DNA of 64,000 nucleotides, taken from Wolfiporia cocos. Its lineage: Eukaryota > Basidiomycota > Agaricomycetes > Polyporales > Phaeolaceae. Shown here piece by piece: positions 35,629-45,714 of the stretch. Position 1 is the stretch's first letter. Every line of letters starts with the position of its first letter. The stretch spans positions 3,100,001-3,164,000 of the forward strand of contig JACCLO010000004.1 in assembly GCA_029448655.1 (NCBI GenBank), written 5' to 3'. Below the pieces are notes generated by a model that saw only the letters and a program-made list of their open reading frames with translations, did not search any database and was not told the origin of the DNA. A program made the position numbers and the translations under genes.

Positions 35629-36407
35629 TCATGAACGCGATTGTGCGTGCTCCGGAGGAGCAGGACTACTCCAAAACTTGCTAATCCAGTGGTCACAAAA
35701 TCGCTCGACGCGCATTTTGACACCGTCCCAGCTGTCGAGTGCAGGACGTGTATCAAGGTAGAACGACAGGCCATTGGAACCCGGCGATGAATGACCCGTG
35801 TAAAAGTCAATGATATACCGCACACGTGTGCCGCAGCGGTCGACTACCCAGTCATGGCGGTCAAAAGGAGGTGAATACCTATGAATCGAGAGGCAAATTT
35901 GACAGCGGCTCGGGTATAAAGGTACGCTAAGACGCACCCCAGCAAAGACCGCCACCGCGCTTTCGGTGTCAGGTCTTTTGGCCGGCCTTTGAAGCTCACG
36001 AGCTTCACGCCCCCGCACTTTTCGCCGCCCTGGCCTGCCTCCCACTTCATGACCTCTGTCCACGCGCGCTCGTTGACAGCGTTATGGATCGGGACGACCA
36101 CCTTCATGTCCGACGCCTGGGGGTTGTGGTTCTTCCGCGCCATGGCAGCGTAGAACTGCGCCTGAGAGGGATAAACCCAGTTACCGCCATCTAATTTGGG
36201 GATGGACGAGATCTCGCGTTCTTGCGGCAGGGTGGACGGTGCGCCGTGCGGAGCAGGTGCTGCAGGGGAATGAGGTGTGCTCGACTCTTTTGGTGTCGGG
36301 GATAGAAAGCTAGACCATGAGGAGCGTGTTTTATGGTCCACAGGGCATTTGTCGGCGGAGCCACTGAGGGAAGAGTGGTCGACTGGACACTTCTCTGAGT
36401 TGGACAT
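35629..36407 (-). CDS. CYC3: cytochrome c haem lyase (holocytochrome c synthase)
   Basis: The enzyme attaches haem to apocytochrome c (or c1) in the mitochondrial intermembrane space. The N-terminus has two haem-binding CPV motifs (EKCPVDHSSL, DKCPVDHKTR). Then come NWVYPSQAQFYAAMARKNH, VVVPIHNAVNERAWTEVMKWE and LVSFKGRPKDLTPKARWRSLLG. An intron at about 35872-35935 joins to YSPPFDRHDWVVDRCGTRVRYIIDFY, which carries the conserved His of the catalytic domain (given here as a short pattern FDRHDW). The C-terminus has LDTRPALDSWDGVKMR. I chose the start MSNSEKCPVDH; a start 12 codons upstream (36443) is possible. Whether it serves c, c1 or both cannot be told. Confidence 0.92.
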
Positions 36408-36939
36408 GTCAGTAGCGTGCAGGTTAGGTCTGAAGGCGCCCACAACCCGACGTCGGAATAGTGACTAGGCGCTCCGAGTTTTCCCATTGTCGGCTGGCAT
36501 CAAGTTGCGGCAGCAGCACCGCTACGTATGAACGTTACTTTGTGCAGAACACAGTTATGCGATTGCGTTGATGAACATATCTTGGCGGTTTGCACTAGCG
36601 TAGACATTTGTGTCGAACGGTAAAGCAAAACGGACGCAGGCAATGGTCTGTTTCCAGCCAGAACATCGAGTTTTTGAATATAGAGGATGATACAGACGTC
36701 AATATTCCATAACCTAGTCGACGTCTTGCTTCGGCTGTGGCCAACGTCAGTTGCACAGGCGGGTTGTGGCAAAATGCCACACGTGAATACAACAGATGCA
36801 CGCAATACAACGGGGAAGTCAGCCATGTTGTCTGATTTTTGATATGTGTACATCCATATAGGATGTTGTGCGTCTCTAGAGTAAACAAGATCTGTTTTAT
36901 GACGAGATGGGGCATGAATCACATTGTCTTCCGCTCGGT
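36408..36939. other. intergenic, left edge of the accessory island
   Basis: Roughly 500 nt of lower GC than the flanking genes. Open minus-strand frames (36500-36946) contain no motif. It includes the haem lyase promoter. Confidence 0.45.
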
Positions 36940-39224
36940 TCAGCAACGGTGTGTGGCGAGCAGCTCGCGATGTATCAAGTAGCCCTCTTCCGGAAGAAGC
37001 TCTTGAAGAACAGGCTCTCCTCCGCCCTCCTTACGTTTGACGCGATACCAAATCGACCAATCTCGTTTGACCTCACCACGAGAGTCTTCGTCAACCCACT
37101 GAAATCCAACATACTGCAAGGTCAAGATCTGTGCGGCGAAACCTTCCGCGATCATCCCGGGGCATTCGTCTCGCGAAGATATGGCGTTCACCGTTTTCAA
37201 ACTTAACAGCGTTCCTTTGAGGCGCGATTGTCTGAGCGAGGAGGCCTGCGTAATCTGATAGATAATGTACCCTGTGAATACCGTCCCGCGTGGGACTTCA
37301 TTCAATTATCTTAATCTGCCAACTGCCCTTCGCTTAAGAAACCGCAGTTGCGAGCTAGGTTTGCACGCAGATTAATCTGCTAGCTGCGGCAGATTAATCT
37401 ACTGTGACAATAAAATGGTACAGCAAGGATTCGGACCAAGGACCTTAGCACAGATGAGAATAACAGCATCACAGCATACATTATCCAACTGAGCTACAGT
37501 GCAACTGGTGTCTGCACACTTTTAGGAAATATATAGAGTATTTTGTAAACTTCATTTTCGCAGTTTAACATCTTCCATAACACAAATACAAATGAATCTG
37601 CCTCTAAAGACCTGTGATTCCAGTGTATTCAGCTTTCCCATTGTGAGTTGCTCCAGGTCAGGCATGGTAAAACAAGCTACCACTATTATTGATTTCTTTA
37701 TGCTGTAGCAGTTAGTTGCCTTGATGATTTGCGGAAATTGTGTGTAAAATTTGCGTTATATATATTTTGATTGGTCAAATGTAACTGTTGTCACTATGGC
37801 TCAGTGGCTAATTATGCTGTGATGCTCTTATTCTCATCTGTGCTAAGGTCCTTGGTTCGAATCCTGGATGTACCATTTTATTGTCACAGTAGATTAATCT
37901 GCCGCAGCTAGCAGATTGATCTGCTGCAGCTAGCAGATTAATCTGTGTGCAAACCTAGCTTGCAACTGCGATTTCTTAAGCGAAGGGCAGTTGGCAGATT
38001 AAGATAGTTGACTGAAACTCTATGTCCCACATACTGTGATGGCTTGAAACAAACCTCTACCCAGCGGCTCCAGTATGCATAACTCCGTCCGACTTTATAG
38101 AACTCAATTTGCATAAATATGGCAAGATGTACGGATCGCAAGTACCACAGGGGATGTGCGTTCCAGGAGGGGTAGAGTCGAAGTCATGCAAAATGTAGAG
38201 GCATGGTCTGCATCTAGGCACAGACAACGAAGGTGAGTACCGAATACTACTGGAACATTTGACATGGGGGACTCGTGATGCACAGTAACCGTATCAAGCC
38301 GAGACCAGGTAGCATGTGGGTACGTACACAGTGGTATAATTGTCCAGAAAACAACGATCTTCAACGCGCGCACATCCGGAAACATTCTGGCAGCGATGGC
38401 TAGAGTACCAGGGCGGACATCCCTGATCTTCAAGGAACGGACAGAAGGTAAAGCTATGGTGTTGTTCATGGTAGCCGCCCCTAGGATATCTTTGCAATGG
38501 TCTACATCCAGATATCAAGATGTCCGCTAACATTGGGTAAAGCTAATATCTGATAGACTGTTTTGATCTCTGGCTCGATGTCTACGCATCGATACCATCT
38601 CATTCCTACGTGGATCACTATCTTTCGCGGTTGAAACGCAACTTGCGGCCACGGGATCGTGCCTAAACAGGTCCAAACCATCTTGGATGTCTGCACGTTC
38701 GGCAATTGAGCGATTTCAATGGCCAAGGTTTGATACTCTCCCAGGATGTAGTCCATGTCGTCGAGCTTGACATTAGTGATGCGGACAGTGTGGCGTAGCA
38801 CCTCACATAAGAGATGGACACAAGCTAGGAGATCCTCGGTATCACCGCTTACATGATGGCAACAGTAGTCTTGAATGGATAGAGCCTGGAGGTGTGAGGC
38901 ACGGCCTGGAATATCTGCCAGTATGAATCGGCAGAACCTGGCGATTCGGTACTCTGGCGTCGTTTTGATACTGCTGCCATTCTGAGTCAATGTGCCATTC
39001 GCAAGGCTGGGTTTTGAAAAATTGCAGCGTCGAATAATATTGTTACTGCCTGTCTTTCTTCGCCAGGGGTGGTTCTCGGAGTGGATATTCATTTCGGATA
39101 GAAAGCGTGGCAGTGCAAGTTGGTATGTAGTTTGGCATGTACATGCAAAACGTGAAGCGTTGTCGTGATCTTCGAAGGACATGATGATCGCAAGGATATC
39201 ATCGTTAAGTTGGAATAACGCCAT
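36940..39224 (-). pseudogene. decayed F-box protein gene interrupted by an inserted element
   Basis: The N-terminal ORF (39224-38502) starts MALFQLNDDILAIIMSF, then DNASRFACTCQTTYQLALPRF, an F-box as in the large Agaricomycete F-box families, which recruit substrates to SCF ubiquitin ligases. The frame ends at a TAG near 38502. The homologous text resumes one frame over (VDHCKDILGAATMNNTIALPSVRSL...) to 38104 with LRR-like spacing (LRCLCLDADHAS). No intron of sensible size fits the junction, so a 1-nt indel is likely. A further piece lies beyond the 37303-38010 element: complement 37305-36940, with QYVGFQWVDEDS, RDWSIWYRVKR and LQELLPEEGYLIHREL, matching the usual C-terminal part. Joining the last piece to the same gene is inference. 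Confidence 0.6.
37303..38010. mobile_element. inverted pair of tRNA-like SINE units (foldback element)
   Basis: Two arms of about 200-225 nt face each other (37303-37505 and 37786-38010) with a 280-nt AT-rich centre. Each arm reads outward from a tRNA-like head: A box (TAGCTCAGTTGG left, TGGCTCAGTGG right), B box (GGTCCGAATCC left, GGTTCGAATCC right), then CCATTTTATT, a Pol III-type terminator. The tails carry copies of the perfect palindrome GCAGATTAATCTGC alternating with AGCTAGC; the right arm has one extra copy. Arm identity looks near 85-90%. The acceptor and T stems do not pair fully, so these are degenerate tRNA-derived sequences and not functional tRNA genes. The outermost bases CAATTATCTTAATCTGCC / inverse match at both ends. 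Confidence 0.72.
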
Positions 39225-41636
39225 GTGTCAAATTTTCAGATCTGGCTCAAAGCCAACATCAATCATCATAGATGCATCAGGACTACTCAACATACAGTAT
39301 CAGACAAATTTGCAGGCTGTTTGAGGGCGCGTTCGTATTTCAGAACATTGAGAAAACTCAAGTTCGTGGGTGATGAGATCAATGGCTATTAGGATGAACT
39401 TTCTGGATGTACTAGCGAGAGGGAACCTGGTTTGCTGGAGACCCAAGAGTGTGATGGTTAACCTTTCCAATACTGACAAGAAGTAACTGCGGATGACACC
39501 AGGAGTCCAACCAGCCACGCTTACGACTAACGAGGAAGTAGACGTGGGGAAATTCCGTGGCCGCAGGGGCGAATCTCCTTTGTAGGATAGTCAAATGTAG
39601 GTGGGTTACAATTTGGTGACGAGCCACTCTGCTCACGCCCCGCTTTACCGGCAAAAGTAGCTGCCTGCTAGCTTGCCCGCTCAGACCTCCGCGCGGCCGC
39701 ACTGATTTCCATCGCGACGGCCGCAAACCTCGAATTGCAACAAGACGATGACGTTGACTGCAGCTGGTAGGTTAGGCGGCTTCCTACCAAGATGGAAAGC
39801 ATAGCAGCCGCCGTAGGCACCAGAGCTGACTCTCCTCTCTTCTCGACGTCCAGATCGCCCGATGAATGTGTTATCACAGCGTAGGCGTTGTTGAAGTTGT
39901 AGTTGAACTATTCCAACAGCGCCTGCATCAAACTGATCCCCAGTCATGCACTCATACCTGATCCAATTTTGATCTGGTTTCTTCTAATGATGGTAAATCG
40001 CAATCAAGTGAAGTTGGGGTTGCTATGGGTCCTGGCATCTCGCAGTTTGGACGCGTTAGCAGTGCGCCAACGTGTCCGAACTCGAGATCCCATTGCCAGA
40101 TGCGAGTTTTTAAGTTCTCAGCGACGGACTTGATGTCCTTATTTTCTGGAACGTATGTGGCCATCATCATGAAATTGTATCTTGACGACCCTCACAGCTC
40201 TTTGGGCCCAATGAGGGACTACTCATCGTGCGATGATGTGGGGAACGAGCCGAAGAATGTTCTGGAGAGCAGGATCTAGATGGTCACTTCGACGCTGTCG
40301 CAACAAAGCTGGCACCCAACAAGGGTGTGAATCGGCAATGGGGCTGCGCAAAGGAACAACAACCTGGTGTACATCATGGTCCAGGTCGACTCTGCCCCAC
40401 ATCAACCTGCACAAGAAGCTGCCATGCCGCTTCCAACGAGAGTTGCTCAGCAGCTCCGCCGCTTCCTCAGGCCTCAACAGTAATCCACATCAGCCACCAT
40501 TCTTCTGGCCCAAATAGATTCCAAATTGCACAGCACAACAAGCCAACAGCATTCGTCTGCGGTCGACCATACGAGGTTTTTACGTCACTATCTCTACTAG
40601 GTGAAACACTCTGTAAACTTTGTTACGGCGTGACAAACATTACCCCGTCTCCTGGCGACAAGCGGTGTTTCCAGTCTCCGTGAAAACGCAACTCAGACCT
40701 TCGGGAGTGAGGTTGAGCGCCGGAAGAGTTGCAGCGGAGGTTCATAGGCATTTATCACGATGATGGCGACCTCCGCGTTCGTGTCTTGGGGTCGTTTGTA
40801 CCCTACGATGTCCAGGAGGTAAAGTGCAAAGTCTGTAATAACACATTAGATCCTCACGTAGAAACCATCCGCCACTATTTCGAGCAAGTTCGCAACTTCA
40901 TGGCATCCTGCACAAGTTGCATCAAAGATATGAGGATAAGTTTTCCTGCCATTCTCGCCCTTCACTTCGGCAAGTATTTCCCCCATCCTCTTGCATGCAC
41001 ATTCTGGCTCTGACCAAAGGGCTTGTTGTGCGCTTGCTACCGCGGTATATACGAAGAAAGTCATTGTGGAACATCTCGCCTCTAACCCACTCCATGTGCA
41101 CTATACCAACTCAGTGCAGACTCAAGCCAGAGAGCATGTGCTAGCAGTGTTGCATGTTGCTCTTCCCGCTCTGCGCGGTCAGTACCTACATTTCTTCCTT
41201 TTGAGGCTACGCGCCGATTTTCCCTCTCGCGACTTCTCCACTCTTTCTATACTATCGACGAGAAGAGGGCCTTCCGCGTTCACCTGAAGGCCAACCCAGA
41301 GTGAGCGTTGTACGTCACATTGCGTGCGCTACTCCGAGGCTGCCCATCGCGCAGCGTACGCACCCCTGCTTTGTGCGCCGCAAACTAGGCTTTCAATCGG
41401 TACTTGATCATCATGGAAGACATTAGTCTCGTGACCAGACAGTAAACACCGGACGGAGTTTGAATATCTGAGGGCTCGTCGCGGTGTATAACGTCTGGTA
41501 GATTCCCGCTACGTTAGTAGTGGGTTCTTACAGCCGGGGCACGTTCCACATCTCCTGCAAGATTTGCAATGTCACATGACCTTCACGTGAATTTCATGTG
41601 ATCTGTTCCATGGCCACCGACTTTGGTCGAACCTTG
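39225..41636. other. decayed intergenic region with ORF fragments
   Basis: No intact gene is supported in 2.4 kb. Overlapping minus-strand frames at 39300-39726 (HLHLTILQRRFAPAATEF; GVIRSYFLSVLERLTITLLG) look like pieces of a second LRR/F-box-like gene in two frames. Minus 39952-40170 and 40223-40477, and plus 40729-41013 (with CKVC...CTSC), are open for 70-95 codons but cannot be linked to each other or to a family. Codon use is less biased than in the flanking genes. Confidence 0.4.
41556..41606. repeat. cluster of nested E-box-like palindromes
   Basis: The run TCACATGA, TTCACGTGAA, TTCATGTGA lies within about 35 nt, so three CANNTG cores are arranged with dyad symmetry around CACGTG. It could be a bHLH-binding site or a cruciform-prone remnant. 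Confidence 0.4.
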
Positions 41637-42261
41637 CTACCCTTCGGCTCTGTGTTTCTCAGGTTGCTTGGTTTTTATCTTGATCAATTCTGACCTTGCT
41701 GAATCTGTCATCTTATCACATACTGCTCTATCTAAAAACATCGCTCGTATGGTCTCCTCTCCGAGGGTTGCCATTTCGTCCACATGTGGTCCTATGATTG
41801 CTCCCACCACAGGCAGATGGTATGAATCATCCTGCCCTTGGTGCCAACTGGCTCTCTGCAGCAAGAGCCCATTTAAGCTCACTCGCAATCTTGGAGCCAG
41901 CTCCGTCTGAGAGGGTGGGCTTGTCCCCAAACATCTTTTGGAAGTCCTCACTTTCTTCCTCGTCAGGTGCATCAATAGTACCACTGTGAAATTACCTTGC
42001 CAGACTAACGGTTTCTGTCCATTTCATTCCGTGTCTCTGAATGCTTGTGCATGCACATGTTTAATCACTGGTTCTCTGCATCTCAGCAGTTGTGTTTGTA
42101 TTGAAAGTGTGGCTGTGCCCTTTGCCGGATTTAGCGCTTGAGCCTGACTGTGCCTCGGAATCCGCTCCTGTTGTAGTCGGTGCCTCCTCTTTAACAGCTC
42201 CACATGCACTGCTGTCCCACAACATCAATGACTGTGATCTTATCGAGTTGGGAGTTACCAT
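41637..42261 (-). CDS. hypothetical two-exon gene fragment
   Basis: Two minus-strand frames are open: 42261-42061 (MVTPNSIRSQSLMLWDS, then a Ser/Glu-rich linker) and 41984-41637 (LPVVGAIIGPHVDEMATLGEE, ending KTKQPEKHRAEG). A possible intron would link them. In the second stretch another frame also reads well (TIDAPDEEESEDFQKMFGDK), which suggests a frameshift or a different splice. No family is recognised. It overlaps the plus-strand ORF at 42092-42598, so at most one of the two is likely genuine. Confidence 0.25.
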
Positions 42262-42598
42262 GTCTCACAATCGCTTTATAAAATTTTTACCACAGCTGTT
42301 GATTCGCCATAATGTAGCTTTGTTGCCACTTGCTAGTGTACCTGAATGCTCTATAGCTCTTTTTCATCACTTGTTGACTGGGAGCTGTGTCTCTCCTGAG
42401 TCCCCTTTACATTTTCAAAGTATTGCAGATTCTTGTCTGTCACAACATGAACTAGCGGCAATAATATTCCAAGAGCTCTCAGATCTTCTCCTGTCTTCGT
42501 CAACTCCTATCATTTTACTCCATCTGTATTGTGCTGCTCTGCAGGAAGATTTCAAGAACTTCCACGTATTGCCAACGAAATGCCCAAGGATGTTGTAA
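42092..42598 (+). CDS. hypothetical ORF of unknown family (168 aa), probably element-derived
   Basis: This is the longest open frame in the island (MFVLKVWLCPLPDLALEPD...). It has a Leu/His-rich helical part (FIKFLPQLLIRHNVALLPL, SIALFHHLLTG). I do not recognise it. It ends 270 nt before the MITE and is followed by a C9/A9 homopolymer run at about 42631-42649. It may be a fragment of an autonomous element or a chance ORF. Confidence 0.25.
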   Translation: MFVLKVWLCPLPDLALEPDCASESAPVVVGASSLTAPHALLSHNINDCDLIELGVTMSHNRFIKFLPQLLIRHNVALLPLASVPECSIALFHHLLTGSCVSPESPLHFQSIADSCLSQHELAAIIFQELSDLLLSSSTPIILLHLYCAALQEDFKNFHVLPTKCPRML

Positions 42599-42873
42599 CT
42601 GCGCTCTCGCTAGGTCGATTCACTGTGTTTCTCCCCCCCCAAAAAAAAACGATCCTACATTTACTATACTCAAAAAGTACATGTAACTAGGATTCCGAAT
42701 GTCTGTCTATCCAATTCGTGATCGCCTCACTAAGGACTCGATTGACTCTGCACGCGTGCCGAAAGATTTGTGACCCACAAATGTAGCGGGTCATGCCGGA
42801 ACCGGCGCTACTTCATTATTTCGTATAGGCGGGTGTAGATGACCCCACCACGTGATGCTTTTAGCGTTACATA

Positions 42874-43453
42874 AGGTAGAGGATGCCAGGAACGGGCACC
42901 CCTTACATAATCAAGGCGCTACCGATACCAACCACCCTAATAACATTGACCACGGGCAACGTTTTGTGGATTTTCTCAATAGGAATGATGGGAAAGGATG
43001 TCCTCTTTCAATTCTATTGAGCGAAATCTTGAGATGTTGAGAATTGACCAAGCAATTTCCAAAAAAGTGAAATTTTTAGTTCTGACTTTTCCTGCACATT
43101 TTGAGGCTCCTGGCGCATTTTTGATTCCACAAGCACTGGGATTTGGCCACACCTAGCCTAGGGTTATATCACGTGATGGTACAAATCAGGCAAGTATAAA
43201 CATCCTGGTTCCCAGACCAGGATGGGCGCTTACATGTAAACTTCAGTGACATACGCAGACAGCAATAGCATCCTTCGATTAGCTTTAAACTGCATTATTG
43301 CAGTACAGAAACTGTATTTGAATCATGCTACACCTACCCTATGTCTTCCGGAAATACATTACCATACGGCGATGGAGAATCCTCAGGATTTGACCGTGGG
43401 AAGATCACGTGATCGGATTATGTAAAGGTGCCCGTTCCTAGCGTCCCCTACCT
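42874..43453. mobile_element. MITE-like element with about 39-bp terminal inverted repeats
   Basis: The left end AGGTAGAGGATGCCAGGA... (42874-42912) matches the reverse complement of the right end (43416-43453) with three substitutions, all transitions, and one small indel; the shared core is AGGAACGGGCACC...TTACATAATC. The interior of about 500 nt has no coding potential. TA dinucleotides flank both ends (42872-42873, 43454-43455), as for Tc1/mariner-type insertions, although similarity may extend a few bases further out. CACGTGAT palindromes lie at about 42850, 43171 and 43404. Confidence 0.7.
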
Positions 43454-43463
43454 TAGCTGTTAC

Positions 43464-44105
43464 CCCGCATTACCATAGTGTTACCGGCCGCTGCCACACG
43501 TGCTCATCATTTATTTTGATATGATATCTTCATCCGTGAACTTGCATGCAACATGACCCCTTGCTGCCCTACAACAAGCCCTCCGAGAACATGGCCTGCT
43601 GTCATTCAGGTGATGGCAAATGCTAACCAGCCAGGCGTGCATAATTCGACTCAGAAACAACGAACGTCACATTTTCAGGAGCTCCTTGATAGTGCGCATA
43701 CAGCGGCAGCCATAACGCGCAATTATGAGTCTTACGATATGCACGAGAAAGGCTCGCAAACGCGTTCAAGACTACGTTTAGAGCCGACTTGTCCCTCTCT
43801 GACTGAGAACTCGACATTATGGAAGCGCTGCTTCTTGGAATCGATGCCATCGTAATTGCAGTAACCGGTTCTGTAAAGACAATGCCTGTTTCGAAGCCCT
43901 TTTTGTTTGAGGGGAATAGAGAATAAATAATCATTTCATGCCCGTGCTAATTCATCAGCAAAAGGCGAGATAGTAGATAAGCATAGATAAGGGACGTCAG
44001 ACTGGTGAACGTTATCAGACTGGTTTAGGCCGATAAAATATGTTTTGTATTTTGACATCTGGGAAAATACCAGGGCATCTGGTAAATAGTTGCAAAGTCG
44101 CGGGT
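43464..44105. other. intergenic, no gene seen
   Basis: Overlapping open frames on the two strands at 43553-43934 have no motif. The stretch 43990-44100 carries diverged relatives of the adjacent minisatellite (CATCTGGGAAAATACC, GCATCTGGTAAATAG). Nothing else is supported. Confidence 0.4.
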
Positions 44106-44180
44106 GGCATCTGGTGAACACTTGGAAACTCACAGAGGCATCTGGTGAACACTTGGAAACTCACAGAGGCATCTGGTGAA
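44106..44180. repeat. 31-bp minisatellite, about 2.4 copies
   Basis: Two identical 31-nt units (44106-44136 and 44137-44167) beginning GGCATCTGGTGAACACTT are followed by a partial third unit. Diverged half-units lie just to the left. Confidence 0.85.
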
Positions 44181-44434
44181 AGAGCCACCAGTTGCCAGGC
44201 CTGCTGATCTACCATCGGGCAGACAGTATTCACTCAGACATTATATTGGGACAAATTGCCCAGACTGATGATATATCCGGGGCACTCGAGGTACGTCAGA
44301 ATTTATTTATTGTGCACGATTACATAATGAGTACTACAGAAAGAGCGAAAATGCTGGATATTGGGCGGGCGACGCGTCGTACCCGCGTGTGTCCGCGTCC
44401 TTGTCAAAGTCTTCGGTGAAGTAGTGGGGCAGGA

Positions 44435-44785
44435 TCACCGCGCTGTTCGCGAGCTGGCCCTGCCGGCCTGAGAGCGGCTCACGTGAGGATGAGCCGGGGC
44501 GCGCGGAACGACCGGAGCGGGCGTCGTTGGGAAGCCGAGCCCCTGTGACATAAGTGAGGCCTGCAGCGCCGCCTGCAGCTCCATGTCCTCGTCCTCGAAG
44601 CCCGCCGGCGCAGACGCCCGGGGCACGGCATGTGCGGATGTGGCTCATGCGCTCGATGGACGCGCGCCGGAATAGGAGGTGGGCTCCGGGATCGTCGTGG
44701 CGATATGATCTGTGGCCGTGCGGGGAAGCGCAAGGGGCGCGGCGGAATCTTCTTGGACGACGGCGAAGACGGAGTAACCTGGATG
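44435..44785 (-). pseudogene. 3' fragment of an ataxin-3 (Josephin/MJD) type deubiquitinase gene with in-frame stop
   Basis: On the minus strand one frame reads GYSVFAVVQEDSAAPLALP, then RTATDHIATTIPEPTS, the C-terminal strand of the Josephin domain. The same frame then meets a TGA after GARPSSA and continues as ATSAHAVPRASAPAGFEDED and MELQAALQASLMSQGL, a ubiquitin-interacting motif (acidic-x-Leu-x2-Ala-Leu-x2-Ser). Ataxin-3 proteins have exactly this order: Josephin then UIM. The TGA could be a CGA to TGA mutation. The catalytic Cys/His exons are not recognisable upstream in 44830-45160, so this appears to be a truncated relic. Splicing around the stop cannot be fully excluded. Confidence 0.6.
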
Positions 44786-45167
44786 CGCGCTTGGGGGAAT
44801 GGAAGCAGGGCAGTGCCAGTGCACATTAGGGAGCCAGTATGGAGGGTCCAGTACATTTAGTACAATGCACAGTTCCTACACAGGGCGGGTTAGTGATTAA
44901 AAGATAGAGGAATGGAAAAGATTGCACAGGACTTACTGATCCAAGAGCAGCGGTGGGACATGCAGACACACAGTGGCGGCAGCGGCGGGGGGGGTGGTGA
45001 GTCGCGGCGGGCAGGCGGGGAGCAAACGTGTGTTGTGGGGGCGATGATGGCGGCAGCATGCAGCGACTGCCAGCGCATGCGGTGCAGGAAGGCAGAGGGA
45101 GCGGGTGGCGATTCTTATGTAACGCGCTGCGGGTGATGTCAGTGGATGCGGCGGAGACATCGCATGA
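44786..45167. other. GC-rich region left of the solo LTR
   Basis: The plus strand is G-rich (GGCGGCAGCGGCGGGGGGGG near 44972-44993). It has similar composition to the region right of the LTR (45715-45830), so the LTR may have landed inside an older GC-rich sequence. No gene is supported. The 5-bp target duplication CATGA is at 45163-45167. Confidence 0.4.
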
Positions 45168-45709
45168 TGTTACAGTTCTACCAGGTACACTCGAATATTC
45201 CGTTTGACGCCTCACCGTGTATGAGGACTTAGCGTTCAACCACTGTACCCAGCGCTTTATTTCTAGGGGGCCTCCGCTCAACCGTAGGCCCTGTTTCATG
45301 TATAACAACCCTATGCCCACTCTCTGTGTCCGCATCTCATTCTAGCTGATATTCTGTGTCCAACCACAGTTGTTCCGTGTTTCATCTCTTGTTGCGCGCA
45401 ACCGCAACACTTCTCCTTTATTACTTATATCGTTAGCCCGACGGACTTTATAGTAGTAGTACCAAAGACACTATGACCCCGATTAACGCATCGTAGTATA
45501 TAACCTGATGTAAATATCGGTCGAGTTCCTCAGCTCAACCTTGTTGAATTCAAGGATCTTATACTCGTTCTCAAAGGCTTGAGCAATTGAGCCTGCAGCT
45601 TGTATATCGACGCTCTGACTCAGAGGAGTCCGACGAGTAGTGCGCTACTCGATACGCTGAGTAACTCGACTTAGTTATTTTGCGTTGAACGGATATTCGA
45701 TCCATAACA
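45168..45709. mobile_element. solo LTR of a retrotransposon with 5-bp target duplication
   Basis: The 542-nt segment starts TGTTACAG and ends CATAACA, giving the terminal inverted repeat TGTTA...TAACA typical of LTRs. It is flanked by the direct repeat CATGA (45163-45167 and 45710-45714). No gag, pol or second LTR copy is visible next to it, so recombination between two LTRs probably removed the interior. The transcription orientation cannot be set with confidence. Alternatively the sequence after it (TGATGTCAGAGG) could be a primer-binding site of a decayed element. Confidence 0.72.
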
Positions 45710-45714
45710 CATGA

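Noticed and set aside
37786..37886. Functional tRNA gene in the right arm of the inverted element (A and B boxes, T-run)
   Set aside because: The T stem and acceptor stem do not pair well and the same sequence occurs inverted 300 nt away, so a tRNA-derived repeat fits better.
38502..38535. A 30-nt intron resolving the F-box frameshift (gttagc...gtag)
   Set aside because: Thirty nucleotides is below the range of introns elsewhere in this window (46 nt or more), so an indel is more likely.
44890..45160. Upstream Josephin exons with catalytic Cys and His
   Set aside because: No frame shows the expected Gln...Cys or His motifs; the stretch is low-complexity.
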